Origin: Natronorubrum thiooxidans | GTDB lineage: Archaea; Halobacteriota; Halobacteria; Halobacteriales; Natrialbaceae | DNA length: 64,000 nt | Direction of reading: 5' to 3' | NCBI RefSeq assembly: GCF_900156475.1 | Contig: NZ_FTNR01000002.1 | Span: 124,001 to 188,000 of the forward strand | Shown: positions 16,788-25,645 of the stretch, piece by piece | Position numbering within the stretch: the stretch's first letter is position 1 | Layout of the letters: the number at the start of each line of letters is the position of its first letter | The notes under the pieces: model-generated | What the model saw: only the letters and a program-made list of their open reading frames with translations | Told to the model about the DNA's origin: nothing | Databases searched by the model: none | Program-made: the position numbers and the translations under genes

Positions 16788-16869
16788 ATACGGTCCGCTG
16801 TACGTCATTTCTGGCGCGATCGCGAGTCGTCCTGCGGTCGCGCCGGTACATCGGTACAGCAGACCGTAT
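16788..16869. repeat. Dispersed inverted-repeat element, copy B
   Basis: Arms ATACGGTCCGCTGTA (16788-16802) and TACAGCAGACCGTAT (16855-16869) pair at 14 of 15 positions. An inner stem GGCGCGATCGC/GCGGTCGCGCC adds to one long hairpin. It lies between the convergent APH-type and SDR genes and ends two bases from the SDR stop codon. Confidence 0.85.
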
Positions 16870-16871
16870 GA

Positions 16872-17639
16872 CTACCGCGACGTCCAGCCACCGTCGACGG
16901 CGAGTACTGACCCGGTGACGTAGCTCGCGGCATCGCTCGCGAGGAAAACCGCCGGCCCGGCGATCTCCTCCGGCTCTGCGAAGCGCTCGAGCGGTGTCCG
17001 GTCGATGATCGACTGGCGGAGTTTTTCGTTTTCCTGCAGTCCAGTCGTGAGTTCCGTCGCGACGTACCCTGGTGCGATCGCGTTGACGCGCACGTCCGGG
17101 GCCCAGTCCATCGACATACTCTTCGTGAGGCCGACGAGGCCGTGTTTCGAGGCGACGTAGGGGTGCTGGCGCGGCAGTCCGACCAGCCCACCGACGCTGG
17201 CGACGTTGATAACCGAGCCGCCGTCGCTCTCGAGCAGCGAGTCGGCGGCTGCCGTCGTCACCTCGTACGCACCGTTTAAGTTGACATCGAGAACCCGGTC
17301 GAAGCTCTCGGTCGAGACGTCCTCCGGTCGACCGAGGGCGTCGTCGGGATTGAAGCCGGCGTTGTTGACGACGACGTCGACGCTGCCGAACTCGCCCTCG
17401 ACTCGCTCGATCACGTTCGCAACGGCGTCCGGATCGGTCACGTCGGCCCCAACGGCGAGCGCATCACCGCCGTTGGCTTCGATCTCGTCCGCCACGGCCT
17501 CGATTTCGTCGGTCGAGCGGGCTGACGGAACCACTGCGGCCCCGGCATTTGCGAGTTCGACGGCAATCGCGCGGCCGATCCCGCGCCCGCCGCCAGTTAC
17601 CAGTGCAACACGTCCCGAGAGGTCGAAGAGGTCACTCAT
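16872..17639 (-). CDS. Short-chain dehydrogenase/reductase (FabG-like)
   Basis: A 255-residue classical SDR. The cofactor motif is TGGGRGIG (15-22), the structural motif is NNAG (92-95), and the catalytic residues are Ser148 (VASVGG), Tyr161 and Lys165 (YVASKHG). The C-terminal segment (SDAASYVTGSVLAVDGGWTSR) is the usual FabG-like ending. Residues ARSTDE after the second strand suggest NADP(H) preference (inference). These enzymes reduce 3-oxoacyl groups or oxidise alcohols; the substrate cannot be assigned. Inverted repeats B and C lie downstream and upstream of it, so the gene is bracketed by two copies. Confidence 0.92.
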   Translation of the reverse strand: MSDLFDLSGRVALVTGGGRGIGRAIAVELANAGAAVVPSARSTDEIEAVADEIEANGGDALAVGADVTDPDAVANVIERVEGEFGSVDVVVNNAGFNPDDALGRPEDVSTESFDRVLDVNLNGAYEVTTAAADSLLESDGGSVINVASVGGLVGLPRQHPYVASKHGLVGLTKSMSMDWAPDVRVNAIAPGYVATELTTGLQENEKLRQSIIDRTPLERFAEPEEIAGPAVFLASDAASYVTGSVLAVDGGWTSR

Positions 17640-17691
17640 CGTCTTTCATCATCTCAGTCCGATCGCGTAACTCTTTCTCGTCGATCGTCTC

Positions 17692-17772
17692 ATACGGGCT
17701 GCTGTCCGTCAGTTCCGGCGCGACCGGGAGCTGTCCCGTGGTTGTATCGGGACATCGGTACAGCAGACCGTC
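17692..17772. repeat. Dispersed inverted-repeat element, copy C
   Basis: Arms ATACGGGCTGCTGT (17692-17705) and ACAGCAGACCGTC (17760-17772). Its interior (GGCGCGACCG, ACATCGGTACAGCAG) is visibly related to copy B. It lies about 50 bases upstream of the SDR start, so unlike A, B and D it is not at a stop codon. Confidence 0.8.
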
Positions 17773-18007
17773 CCAGTCATGGGTCTCGACTAACCCACGG
17801 GTCACAGGTCCATTAATTGATAGACAGACGACTAGTGTGGTATGATCAATAGCCTTCTCACACAGATTCTCAATCGTTCACAGTAGATACGGATATCGAC
17901 TGTGGCTCTCGAACATCTATCAGGAGTACGAACAGTCGACAGCGAGGTTATCAGATGTGGTAATATGCACGTGACTTTTTTGAAGGGGGAAAGATAGGTT
18001 GAATTCA
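17773..18007 (+). promoter_or_regulatory. Upstream region of the pilus operon
   Basis: No gene is visible here. The stretch is A+T-richer than its surroundings. It holds CACAGT/ACTGTG arms around 17880-17905 and a TATA-like TAATATG at 17961-17967, about 42 bases before ATG 18008. A purine-rich AAGGGGGAAAG lies at about 17983-17993. Promoter assignment is tentative. Confidence 0.35.
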
Positions 18008-21000
18008 ATGGCTATTGACGAGGCCGACCAGTCAGATGCCGGGAAATTTTCTGAGGACGAGGCATCTGAATCAGTGTCGGAGGATGAAAAATCCCACGGG
18101 TCAGACTCGGATTCGAGCGTCCGTGTCGGTGAGTACACGTGGGCGGACTTCATGGCGGAATACGGATACGGTGACGAAGTCTCTGCACTCTATCCCGACG
18201 ATCCAGAACCCGAGACCGACGATCAACTCGGACTCGACACCGACGAAACGGTCGAACCAACAGTCCCGCGCGGGGACGACTGGAATCAGGTCGAGTTCGA
18301 TCCCGAATCCTACCTCAGTAGACATCCGGACACCCTCGAGTCGATCATCGCGGACCCGGCGAAACCGAACGCCGAAACGCTCCAGGAGATCTTTCTCGAG
18401 TACGTCGATCCGGAGACGACACCCGTCACGAAAGACGTCTGGACCTGGGAACACTACAAGTGGGAGTACTACTACGAGGACGACGGCTCCCGGCCGCGTG
18501 ACAGCAACGGCGAGATCGTTCGCCACGACGAAGAAGACGCACTCGGGTTTGATCCTGACACCATCGAACAACGGCTGTTCGCCGGCGACGAGGCTGCGAT
18601 GGAACTGGACGAACTCGTTGAGGAACGAACCGTCAACATCCAGGATGAGATCGACGAAGACGAGTTCTTTTCGACAGCCGCGGGCAACACCACCGTCTCC
18701 AACCGCTACGATCTCGAGAAGTCCGTCCCCATGGACAAGAAGACTCACTTTCAGGAGGTCGAGCGCTACTGGGTGAACAAACCCTACGCCTACGTCGTCA
18801 TCTTCCACTCCGAGAAGGAAAACGAAAAGAAGTACTATATGATCGAGCCGTACCGAAACGAGATCGAGCAGGAAATCCAGGAGTTCCTCTCGGGCAAACT
18901 CAGAACGGCGATCAAGTACTCCGAGGATGGGATCAAAGAGAAGACGACCGAGGATGGCCGACGGACGGTCATCGAAGACGAAACGCGACGTCTGCTGAAA
19001 CGATACGATCTTTTCAAAAAGGTTTCCGGAAGCACTCAAAAGAGCCTGCTCGAGACGCTGAAGACGCTGCTCGACGACGAAGACGACGCCGACGAGGACG
19101 AGGCATCCGGTCCTGATCCGCTCGAGGGAATCTCGGTCCGACCCGAGCCCGCGATTCTCGCGGACGATCCGGACACGCTGTCGGAGTATCAAGTCGAGAA
19201 GCTCCTGTACCAGCTCAAACGGGACTTCATCGGCTACGAGCGGATCGACGGCATCAAACACGACATCAACGTCGAGGACATCTCCGTCGACGGCTACAAT
19301 TCGCCGGTCTTCGTCTACCACTCGGAGTACGAACAAATCATCTCGAACATCTACCACGGCGAGGACGAACTCGACGACTTCGTCGTCAAACTGGCCCAGC
19401 GGTCGGGCAAGGGGATCAGCAAGCGGCTCCCACAGGTCGACGCGACCCTCCCCGACGGGTCGCGTGCCCAGCTTACGCTGGGCAAGGAGGTCTCCGACCA
19501 CGGGACCAACTACACCATCCGTCAGTTCAAGGACGTTCCGTTCACGCCGATCGACCTCATCAACTGGAATACGTTCAGCCTCGATGAGATGGCGTTTCTC
19601 TGGCTCGCCATCGAGAACCACAAGAGCCTGATCTTCGCTGGCGGGACAGCATCCGGGAAGACGACGAGCCTGAACGCCGTCTCGCTGTTTATTCCGAGCA
19701 GCGCGAAGATCGTCTCCATCGAGGACACTCGTGAAGTCGAACTCCCACAGCGTAATTGGATCGCAAGCGTGACCCGGCCATCGTTTGCCGACGACGAACA
19801 GGGTGACGTCGACGAGTTCGACTTGCTGGAAGCCGCACTGCGACAGCGCCCCGACTACATCGTGATGGGTGAGATCCGTGGTGAGGAAGGCCGGACGCTG
19901 TTCCAGGTCATGTCGACGGGCCACACCACGTACACGACGTTCCACGCCGACTCCGTCGACGAGGTCCTGAAGCGATTTACGACGGACCCGATCAACGTCT
20001 CGAAGACGATGTTCACGGCGCTGGATCTGGTTTCGATCCAGACCCAGACGCGGGTGCAGGGCCGGAAGGTCCGTCGGAACAAGTCGCTGACCGAGATCAA
20101 CCACTACGAGGCCGAACACGACGAAATCAACGTCCAAGACGTCTACCAGTGGCAGGCCGAAACCGACGAGTTCCTCAAGATGGGGGACTCGAACACCTTA
20201 GAGGAGATCCAGTTCGACCGTGGCTGGAGCAAGGAGAAACTCGAGGAGGAGTTGTTCAAACGCGAGGTCATCATCGCCTACCTCATTAAAAACGGGTTGA
20301 ACACGTACGCGGAGGTCGCAGCGACGGTTCAGGCCTTTATCAATGATCCGGACACAATTCTGACGCTCATTGCGAACGGCCACCTCGAGGATAGCCTTGA
20401 TGACTTGCGTGAGATGGAAAGTGTCCTGATCGACGTCGATCAGGAAAAAGAAGAGCTCGTCCCGCGGCCGGAGGCGACCGACGAGACCTACAACCTCTCG
20501 ATGGACCTCTTAGAGCGGGCCGAAGAGTCGCTGTTCGAGGAGTATCGCGGGAAGGTTCCGAGCGGCCTCGCCAGCGCGCTCGGAGGGGACGCGGAAGCGG
20601 AGACAGTCGAGGTCGATCGGGCTAATACCGACGAGTTCGAGTTCGCCGGCGAGGTCGACGCCAGTGTCGACGAAGACGAGTGGGAACTCGGCAACAGTTC
20701 GACCGCGTTCGGCACCGACTCGAGCGGGGAAACCGACGAGCCTGCATGGCTCAGTGATGACACTGGGTTCGATATCAGCGACGACGCCGGGGCGGAAGCC
20801 GAATCGAGTCCCGACGAAACCACGGCCGAGACGACGACCGACGAGGCGGCCACCGACGAACCGACTGTCGATGGAGCACTGCCCGCGTCGACAACGGCGA
20901 CCGATTCGGCACCGTCGACACCGGAAGTGGACGACGAGAATCCGGACATCGAGAGTCCGGACGAAGTCGAGACGGACGACGACCGCAACCCCACGGCCAT

Positions 21001-21445
21001 GCCGTCGGACGACTCCACTGACGATGAACTCGGCGGTCTCTTCGATGATATCGATGAGACGGTCGGCGAACTCGAGGACACGGGCGCCACCACCCCAGAC
21101 GACTCTGCTCTCGAGTCGACCCCCCAAGACGATGGGACCGACTCTATCTTTGATCCCGAGACGGCCGACGATACTGCAGGTGATTTCAGCGATCAACTCG
21201 AGCCGGCTGACACGGACGATCGATCACCTGCCGCTGGGGACGAGACCGACTCGATCTTTGCCAGTGACGCCGATTCGATCTTCTCCGACGACGATACGGA
21301 CGGGACAGACGACGGCTCGCTGTTCGACGACAGTGGTACGCCGGCCACGGCGGACGACTCGATTTTCAGACAGAGTGAGAATACGGATGATGACGGTGAC
21401 GACAAGGGGCTGTTCGACGATACTGATGGGGACACCGACGCATGA
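18008..21445 (+). CDS. pilB: PilB3-like type II/IV secretion-system ATPase with long acidic tail
   Basis: A 1145-residue assembly ATPase of the GspE/PilB/FlaI superfamily that powers pilus subunit extrusion. The N-terminal 300 residues are acidic and variable. The ATPase core carries Walker A FAGGTASGKTTS (about 545-555), the Asp box SIEDTREVELPQ, Walker B YIVMGEIRGEE (about 616-626) and the His box STGHTTYTTFHADS (about 636-649). From about residue 850 a 295-residue acidic, low-complexity tail contains seven short (S/G)(I/L)F motifs (SIFDP, SIFAS, SLFDD, GLFDD and others). ATG 18008 was chosen over a TTG three codons before. Its stop overlaps the pilC start by 4 bases. Typical archaeal homologues are much shorter, so the tail is noteworthy. 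Confidence 0.9.
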   Translation: MAIDEADQSDAGKFSEDEASESVSEDEKSHGSDSDSSVRVGEYTWADFMAEYGYGDEVSALYPDDPEPETDDQLGLDTDETVEPTVPRGDDWNQVEFDPESYLSRHPDTLESIIADPAKPNAETLQEIFLEYVDPETTPVTKDVWTWEHYKWEYYYEDDGSRPRDSNGEIVRHDEEDALGFDPDTIEQRLFAGDEAAMELDELVEERTVNIQDEIDEDEFFSTAAGNTTVSNRYDLEKSVPMDKKTHFQEVERYWVNKPYAYVVIFHSEKENEKKYYMIEPYRNEIEQEIQEFLSGKLRTAIKYSEDGIKEKTTEDGRRTVIEDETRRLLKRYDLFKKVSGSTQKSLLETLKTLLDDEDDADEDEASGPDPLEGISVRPEPAILADDPDTLSEYQVEKLLYQLKRDFIGYERIDGIKHDINVEDISVDGYNSPVFVYHSEYEQIISNIYHGEDELDDFVVKLAQRSGKGISKRLPQVDATLPDGSRAQLTLGKEVSDHGTNYTIRQFKDVPFTPIDLINWNTFSLDEMAFLWLAIENHKSLIFAGGTASGKTTSLNAVSLFIPSSAKIVSIEDTREVELPQRNWIASVTRPSFADDEQGDVDEFDLLEAALRQRPDYIVMGEIRGEEGRTLFQVMSTGHTTYTTFHADSVDEVLKRFTTDPINVSKTMFTALDLVSIQTQTRVQGRKVRRNKSLTEINHYEAEHDEINVQDVYQWQAETDEFLKMGDSNTLEEIQFDRGWSKEKLEEELFKREVIIAYLIKNGLNTYAEVAATVQAFINDPDTILTLIANGHLEDSLDDLREMESVLIDVDQEKEELVPRPEATDETYNLSMDLLERAEESLFEEYRGKVPSGLASALGGDAEAETVEVDRANTDEFEFAGEVDASVDEDEWELGNSSTAFGTDSSGETDEPAWLSDDTGFDISDDAGAEAESSPDETTAETTTDEAATDEPTVDGALPASTTATDSAPSTPEVDDENPDIESPDEVETDDDRNPTAMPSDDSTDDELGGLFDDIDETVGELEDTGATTPDDSALESTPQDDGTDSIFDPETADDTAGDFSDQLEPADTDDRSPAAGDETDSIFASDADSIFSDDDTDGTDDGSLFDDSGTPATADDSIFRQSENTDDDGDDKGLFDDTDGDTDA

Positions 21446-23499
21446 GCTTACAAACCGACACGAGCGGAGGGGGTGACGGAGTCACGGGCGGCTCCGACGT
21501 ACTGGGGGAGACGTTCTATCCCCTGTACGATCGGCTGTTCAGCGAGGACGGAGAGTTCGTCAGCGACGTCGAGACGAAACTTGCACAGGCCCGAATGACC
21601 GATACGGTCGAACTCTATCTTTCCAGAGCACTCGGAATCGGGTTCATCAGTGGGCTGGCTCTCTGGCTCCTCGGGCTCTTGCTCGGCTATGGACTGTTCG
21701 CGACCGGTCTCATTCAGGTCGACGAAATCATCGGCTTCCCCGTTAGCAGCCAGGCAGTCCTCGAACTCATCGAAACGCTTCGAGTCCCGGCGCTCGTCTT
21801 CGTCACCGGCCTCGTCTTCGGCTCGGTCGGCTTTGGGCTCGGTTTCGGCTCGCTGGTCGCGATCCCCTACTCGCGTGCATCGACCCGCAAACGCGAGATC
21901 AACATGCTCCTGACCGACTCGGTCTCGTTTATGTACGCGCTGTCGGTCGGCGGCCTCAATCAACTCGAGATCATCGAAGCGATGGCCCAGGCCGACGACA
22001 CCTACGGCGAGGTGGCACTGGAGTTCCAGAGCATCGTCAAAGAGACCGAATACTTCGATATCGACTATCGGACGGCGATCCGAAAGCAGGCTCTCGAGAC
22101 CCCGAGTGACGAACTGTCGCAGTTCCTGACGGACATGCTCTCGATCGTCAACAGCGGCGGCGACATGGAGAGCTTTCTCGAGGACAAGAAAGAAAAGCAC
22201 ATGCGGACCGCAAAACAAGAGCAGGAACTCACCCTCGAGACGCTCGAACTGTTCGGTGAGATGTACATGACGCTGTCGCTGTTTCCGCTCTTGTTGATCA
22301 TCATTATGGTCGTCATGCAGATGATCCCACAAGCGGAAGTGACGGATCAGATGCTGTATATGACTGTCTACGGCTTGATTCCGCTGATAGGGGTCGGCTT
22401 TCTGGTGTTGGTTTCGACGGTCAAACACGACGAGCCGGGTGATGGCTATCTCTCGATGGGGAAGACAGAGCAGCGTATCGAGACCCAACAAGACCAGGGC
22501 GTGTTGAATCTCGGCCTCATCGAGCAGTTCACGGGTGAATACAGCGTTTTCGACCGTATCAAAAACCGCGAGGGGACCTACGAGACGAAGGAAGTCCTCC
22601 GCAGGCCACACGTGTTCTTCCGGGACAACCCGCTCTTTACGCTCGCGCTGACACTGCCCGCCTCGCTCGTGATCGTCTCCATCGCGATGGTCAACGGCTC
22701 GGCCCCTACGTCGTGGGACCAACTCCTCGGTAACGCTGTCTGGGGGACGTTCATCTACGTCTATGTCCCGCTGTACATCATGGCGATTCCGCTCGCGATC
22801 TTCCGTGAGTGGAACGTCCGCCACAGAAACGCCGTCGTCAGCCAACTCTCCGAAGACCTGCGAAAACTCTCGAGTTCGAACGACACCGGATTGACGCTGC
22901 TTGAGTCACTCAAGTCCGTCTCGGAGACGACCAGCGGGAAACTGGCCAACGAGTTCGAGATGATGCACACGAAAATCAACTACGGAACGAGCCTGAAACA
23001 GGCGTTTATCGAGTTCAACAACAAGTACCATATCCCTCGCCTCGCCCGAACGACCCGGCTGATCACCGAAGCCCAGGAGGCGTCGAACCAGATTTCAGAC
23101 GTCCTTCGGACGGCCGCCCGCACCAGCGAAAACCACGACGACATCGAGCGGGAACGGAAATCACGAACCCTGATGCAGGTCGTGATCATCATCATGACGT
23201 TCATGACCGTCCTCGCGGTGATCGCGATCCTCAAAACCCAGTTCATCGACACGATGGCGGGCCTCGAGTCCACCGGCGGCGACACGGGTGGCGGTGGTGG
23301 CGAACTCGCACAGGCCGACCTGAGTGACAACATCCAGGTCGATATGCTGTCGGTGTTGTTCTTTCACGCCGTGACGATGCAGGCGATCATCTCCGGCATG
23401 ATCTGTGGTTATATCCGGGACGCCGACCTTCTCAGCGGCCTCAAATACGCCATCATACTGGCGACAATCGCACTCGTTGGCTGGACTCTGGTGGCCTAA
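21442..23499 (+). CDS. pilC: PilC/TadC-like membrane assembly protein
   Basis: A 685-residue integral membrane protein with two T2SSF/GspF domains: about 140-290 (SVSFMYALSVGGLNQLEIIE ... TLETLELFGEMY) and about 470-620 (LSEDLRKLSSSNDTGLTLLE ... RKSRTLMQVVIIIMTF). Around nine hydrophobic helices occur. It forms the membrane platform on which the ATPase acts. A glycine-rich loop (GGDTGGGGGE) precedes the last two helices. It overlaps pilB by 4 bases and is followed after 1 base by the first pilin-like gene, so it sits inside one long operon. Large two-domain forms like this are typical of haloarchaeal PilC3-type proteins. Confidence 0.9.
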   Translation: MSLQTDTSGGGDGVTGGSDVLGETFYPLYDRLFSEDGEFVSDVETKLAQARMTDTVELYLSRALGIGFISGLALWLLGLLLGYGLFATGLIQVDEIIGFPVSSQAVLELIETLRVPALVFVTGLVFGSVGFGLGFGSLVAIPYSRASTRKREINMLLTDSVSFMYALSVGGLNQLEIIEAMAQADDTYGEVALEFQSIVKETEYFDIDYRTAIRKQALETPSDELSQFLTDMLSIVNSGGDMESFLEDKKEKHMRTAKQEQELTLETLELFGEMYMTLSLFPLLLIIIMVVMQMIPQAEVTDQMLYMTVYGLIPLIGVGFLVLVSTVKHDEPGDGYLSMGKTEQRIETQQDQGVLNLGLIEQFTGEYSVFDRIKNREGTYETKEVLRRPHVFFRDNPLFTLALTLPASLVIVSIAMVNGSAPTSWDQLLGNAVWGTFIYVYVPLYIMAIPLAIFREWNVRHRNAVVSQLSEDLRKLSSSNDTGLTLLESLKSVSETTSGKLANEFEMMHTKINYGTSLKQAFIEFNNKYHIPRLARTTRLITEAQEASNQISDVLRTAARTSENHDDIERERKSRTLMQVVIIIMTFMTVLAVIAILKTQFIDTMAGLESTGGDTGGGGGELAQADLSDNIQVDMLSVLFFHAVTMQAIISGMICGYIRDADLLSGLKYAIILATIALVGWTLVA

Positions 23500-23500
23500 G

Positions 23501-24031
23501 ATGACTCGGAAACGACCCCACAACGAGCAAAAGCGGACTCGAGGTCGACGCCAGCGGACGGTCTCGATCTCACTGCGTGATCGTGGCCAGACGACGCAGG
23601 ATTTCGCCGTCGGCATCGGCGTGTTCATCCTAGCCGTTGCCTTCGTCTTCACGTTTTTGCCGACGATTCTGACACCGTTCGATTCGTCGGTCAGCGGCGG
23701 CCAGACAGCACAGGCGGATCGGATCGCGGATCGGTTGGTTCACAATCTGTCGGATTCGGATACGTCACCAAACACCATCAACGGGACCACATTCAACGAG
23801 ACTGATGGTGGGTTAGAAGACCGCGTTGGCCTTCGAACGGCAGGTGATCGGGTAAACGTTCGTATCGAATATCTCGACAAGCGCGAGATCGTTGGCGATC
23901 TGGCTATCGGTAACGAATATACTGATCAGTCAGCTGCTAGTTCGGCTCGAATCGTGACAATCAACGAACCGCCATCAGGCGTGTCACTCGGCGACGAGGC
24001 GGCGTACAGACTCGTAGTGAGGGTTTGGTAA
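23501..24031 (+). CDS. Pilin-like protein 1 of the pil operon
   Basis: 176 residues. A basic leader of about 29 residues ends in DRG, then QTTQDFAVGIGVFILAVAF begins a hydrophobic helix, the layout of an archaeal type III (prepilin) signal with cleavage after Gly29. The rest is a polar, beta-rich ectodomain. ATG 23501 directly follows the pilC stop codon (TAAG ATG); the open frame upstream lies inside pilC and is ignored. It probably belongs to one of the haloarchaeal families of unknown function found in such operons (DUF7287 type; recalled, not checked). Probably a minor pilin or assembly factor. Confidence 0.75.
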   Translation: MTRKRPHNEQKRTRGRRQRTVSISLRDRGQTTQDFAVGIGVFILAVAFVFTFLPTILTPFDSSVSGGQTAQADRIADRLVHNLSDSDTSPNTINGTTFNETDGGLEDRVGLRTAGDRVNVRIEYLDKREIVGDLAIGNEYTDQSAASSARIVTINEPPSGVSLGDEAAYRLVVRVW

Positions 24032-24033
24032 CC

Positions 24034-24693
24034 ATGTCCCGAATCGACTCCACGAACGACAGTGATCGAGGACAGGCCTACACTCTCGAGGGATTCATCA
24101 GCGCGATGGTCGTCCTGATGGCAATTCTGTTAGCACTGCAGTCGGTCGTCATCACGCCGACAACCGGTGGGTTAGCGGATCGGACGGTCAAATCCCAGGT
24201 TCAACAGGAGGCACAGGATGCGCTGGTGGTTGCCGCAACAACGGACCATGATAAAAAGAAGAACCTCTCCGAGATGATTCGCTACTGGGACAAAAATGAA
24301 GGAGACGACGGAGAATTCCACAAGGCGAGTGAAAGTAACGACGTACCTGGCTACTACAACGCGTCGAACCAGACGGAGTTGTACGAGCAGTTCGTTCTCG
24401 GCGAAATCCTCTCAGATCGATTCACTGAGCGTGGGATGAGCTACAACATCGAACTCGTTTACTGGAACCAATCAGAAGACGAATATCAAAGTGAGTATCT
24501 CGTCTACCAGGGCGAGTCCGAAGCGGTGACAGCGAATTATATGGTGACCTTGTTTGAAGATGATGAGTTACTGAAGAGTAACAACGACGTCGGTGACGAC
24601 ACCAACTATCCGATCGCTCGAGGAACCAAGGATGACAACGATGATGACTCCAAAGTCTACAACGTGGTGGAGGTGCGCGTCGCCGTATGGTAA
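24034..24693 (+). CDS. Pilin-like protein 2 of the pil operon
   Basis: 219 residues. A short leader ends in DRG (11-13), then QAYTLEGFISAMVVLMAILL, including an acidic Glu at position +6 of the putative mature protein, close to the Glu5 of type IV pilins. The remainder is an extracellular, hydrophilic domain containing YYNASNQTELYEQ, with several N-x-S/T sites that could be N-glycosylated. It starts two bases after the previous stop and overlaps the next gene. DUF7288-type by memory only. The local base composition is lower in G+C than the surroundings, as is usual for pilin ectodomains. Confidence 0.75.
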   Translation: MSRIDSTNDSDRGQAYTLEGFISAMVVLMAILLALQSVVITPTTGGLADRTVKSQVQQEAQDALVVAATTDHDKKKNLSEMIRYWDKNEGDDGEFHKASESNDVPGYYNASNQTELYEQFVLGEILSDRFTERGMSYNIELVYWNQSEDEYQSEYLVYQGESEAVTANYMVTLFEDDELLKSNNDVGDDTNYPIARGTKDDNDDDSKVYNVVEVRVAVW

Positions 24694-25154
24694 CTGATCG
24701 CCTTCGAGAACGCCGAGAGCGAGATCGCTCGTGTGAGTCTAGTCGAACCGAGCGAGGACAGGTGATCCTCATCGGCGCGATCGCGCTCGCGTTCATCATC
24801 CTCGGTGTCGTCATCGTGTTCAACGGCGTCGTCTACACCGAGACGCTCTCATCGGCTCAGACAGGCCAGAGTGCGACCACTGCTGAAGCGACCGAAACCG
24901 AGATTCAACAAGGGATCGGATGTCTGATCGACAAGCAGGACGACGACGAACAGCTCGAAGAGAACATCACGGCGTTCAATGATCTGTACCAGAATTCGAC
25001 TGCCCACTCGAGTCCAGCAGTGGTGGATATCAGCCCGAAGCCTGGTGAGATCCATGCAGGCGACAATGCGACCGTCACGATCACGTACGACTCGAACGAG
25101 CTCCACTACGAACAAGAACGAACGATAGAAGCCGACTGCCCAGAGGACTCATGA
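24687..25154 (+). CDS. Pilin-like protein 3 of the pil operon
   Basis: 155 residues. An Arg-rich leader ends in ERG (22-24), followed by QVILIGAIALAFIILGVVIV. Two Cys residues in the ectodomain (GIGCLIDKQ and the C-terminal ADCPED) may form a disulfide outside the cell. Extracellular N-x-S/T sites occur (ENIT, YQNST). It overlaps gene 2 by 7 bases and gene 4 by 4 bases, implying coupled translation. DUF7261-like by memory. No ATPase or enzyme motif is seen. Confidence 0.75.
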   Translation: MVTDRLRERRERDRSCESSRTERGQVILIGAIALAFIILGVVIVFNGVVYTETLSSAQTGQSATTAEATETEIQQGIGCLIDKQDDDEQLEENITAFNDLYQNSTAHSSPAVVDISPKPGEIHAGDNATVTITYDSNELHYEQERTIEADCPEDS

Positions 25155-25645
25155 TCGGACCCAGACACGAGACGGACCGCGGGATGTCGATCGCGCTCAC
25201 ACACGTCCTGACGATCGGGATCACGACGATCCTCATTGCCATGCTGTTGATGTCCGGGAGTACGATGCTCGAGACGGAGACCGAACGGTCGGCACAGACG
25301 TCACTCGAGACCGTCGGCGAGCGACTGGCGGGTGAGATCGATAACGTCGATCAGATCGCAAACGATAGTAGCGATAGGGTCACGCTCACAGGGGAGCATC
25401 CACGATCTGTCGCGAACTCACAGTACACTGTGGCGTTGAAACAGGACTGTAGTGAGGTGGATGCCTCATTGCTTAATGATTCGACGACCTGTCTACGACT
25501 AACTGCCCAGGACATCGATGTAACGGTCTACGTACCCGTCGCAGTCGACGGTAACCAGATTAAGGAACCACCACAGTCTGTTCAAGGCGGGACGATTGAA
25601 ATCAAATACGAGGGTGACGGTATCGAACTGGAGGCGGTGGACTAA
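25151..25645 (+). CDS. Pilin-like protein 4 of the pil operon
   Basis: 164 residues. The leader ends in DRG (9-11), then MSIALTHVLTIGITTILIAM forms the hydrophobic helix; +1 is Met instead of Gln, so cleavage by prepilin peptidase is less certain. It is followed by a helical stretch (SLETVGERLAGEIDNVDQI) and a beta-rich domain with two Cys (QDCSEV, TTCLRL). It overlaps its neighbours by 4 bases upstream and 1 base downstream (TAATG). Family DUF7266-like by memory. Probably a minor pilin or pseudopilin. Confidence 0.72.
   Translation: MIGPRHETDRGMSIALTHVLTIGITTILIAMLLMSGSTMLETETERSAQTSLETVGERLAGEIDNVDQIANDSSDRVTLTGEHPRSVANSQYTVALKQDCSEVDASLLNDSTTCLRLTAQDIDVTVYVPVAVDGNQIKEPPQSVQGGTIEIKYEGDGIELEAVD

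Noticed and set aside
18101-20137. Long minus-strand open frame within pilB
   Set aside because: Mirror of the ATPase coding frame; no domain resemblance.
24422-24823. Arg-rich minus-strand open frame in the pilin-like genes
   Set aside because: No start signal or homology; shadow of the overlapping plus-strand genes.
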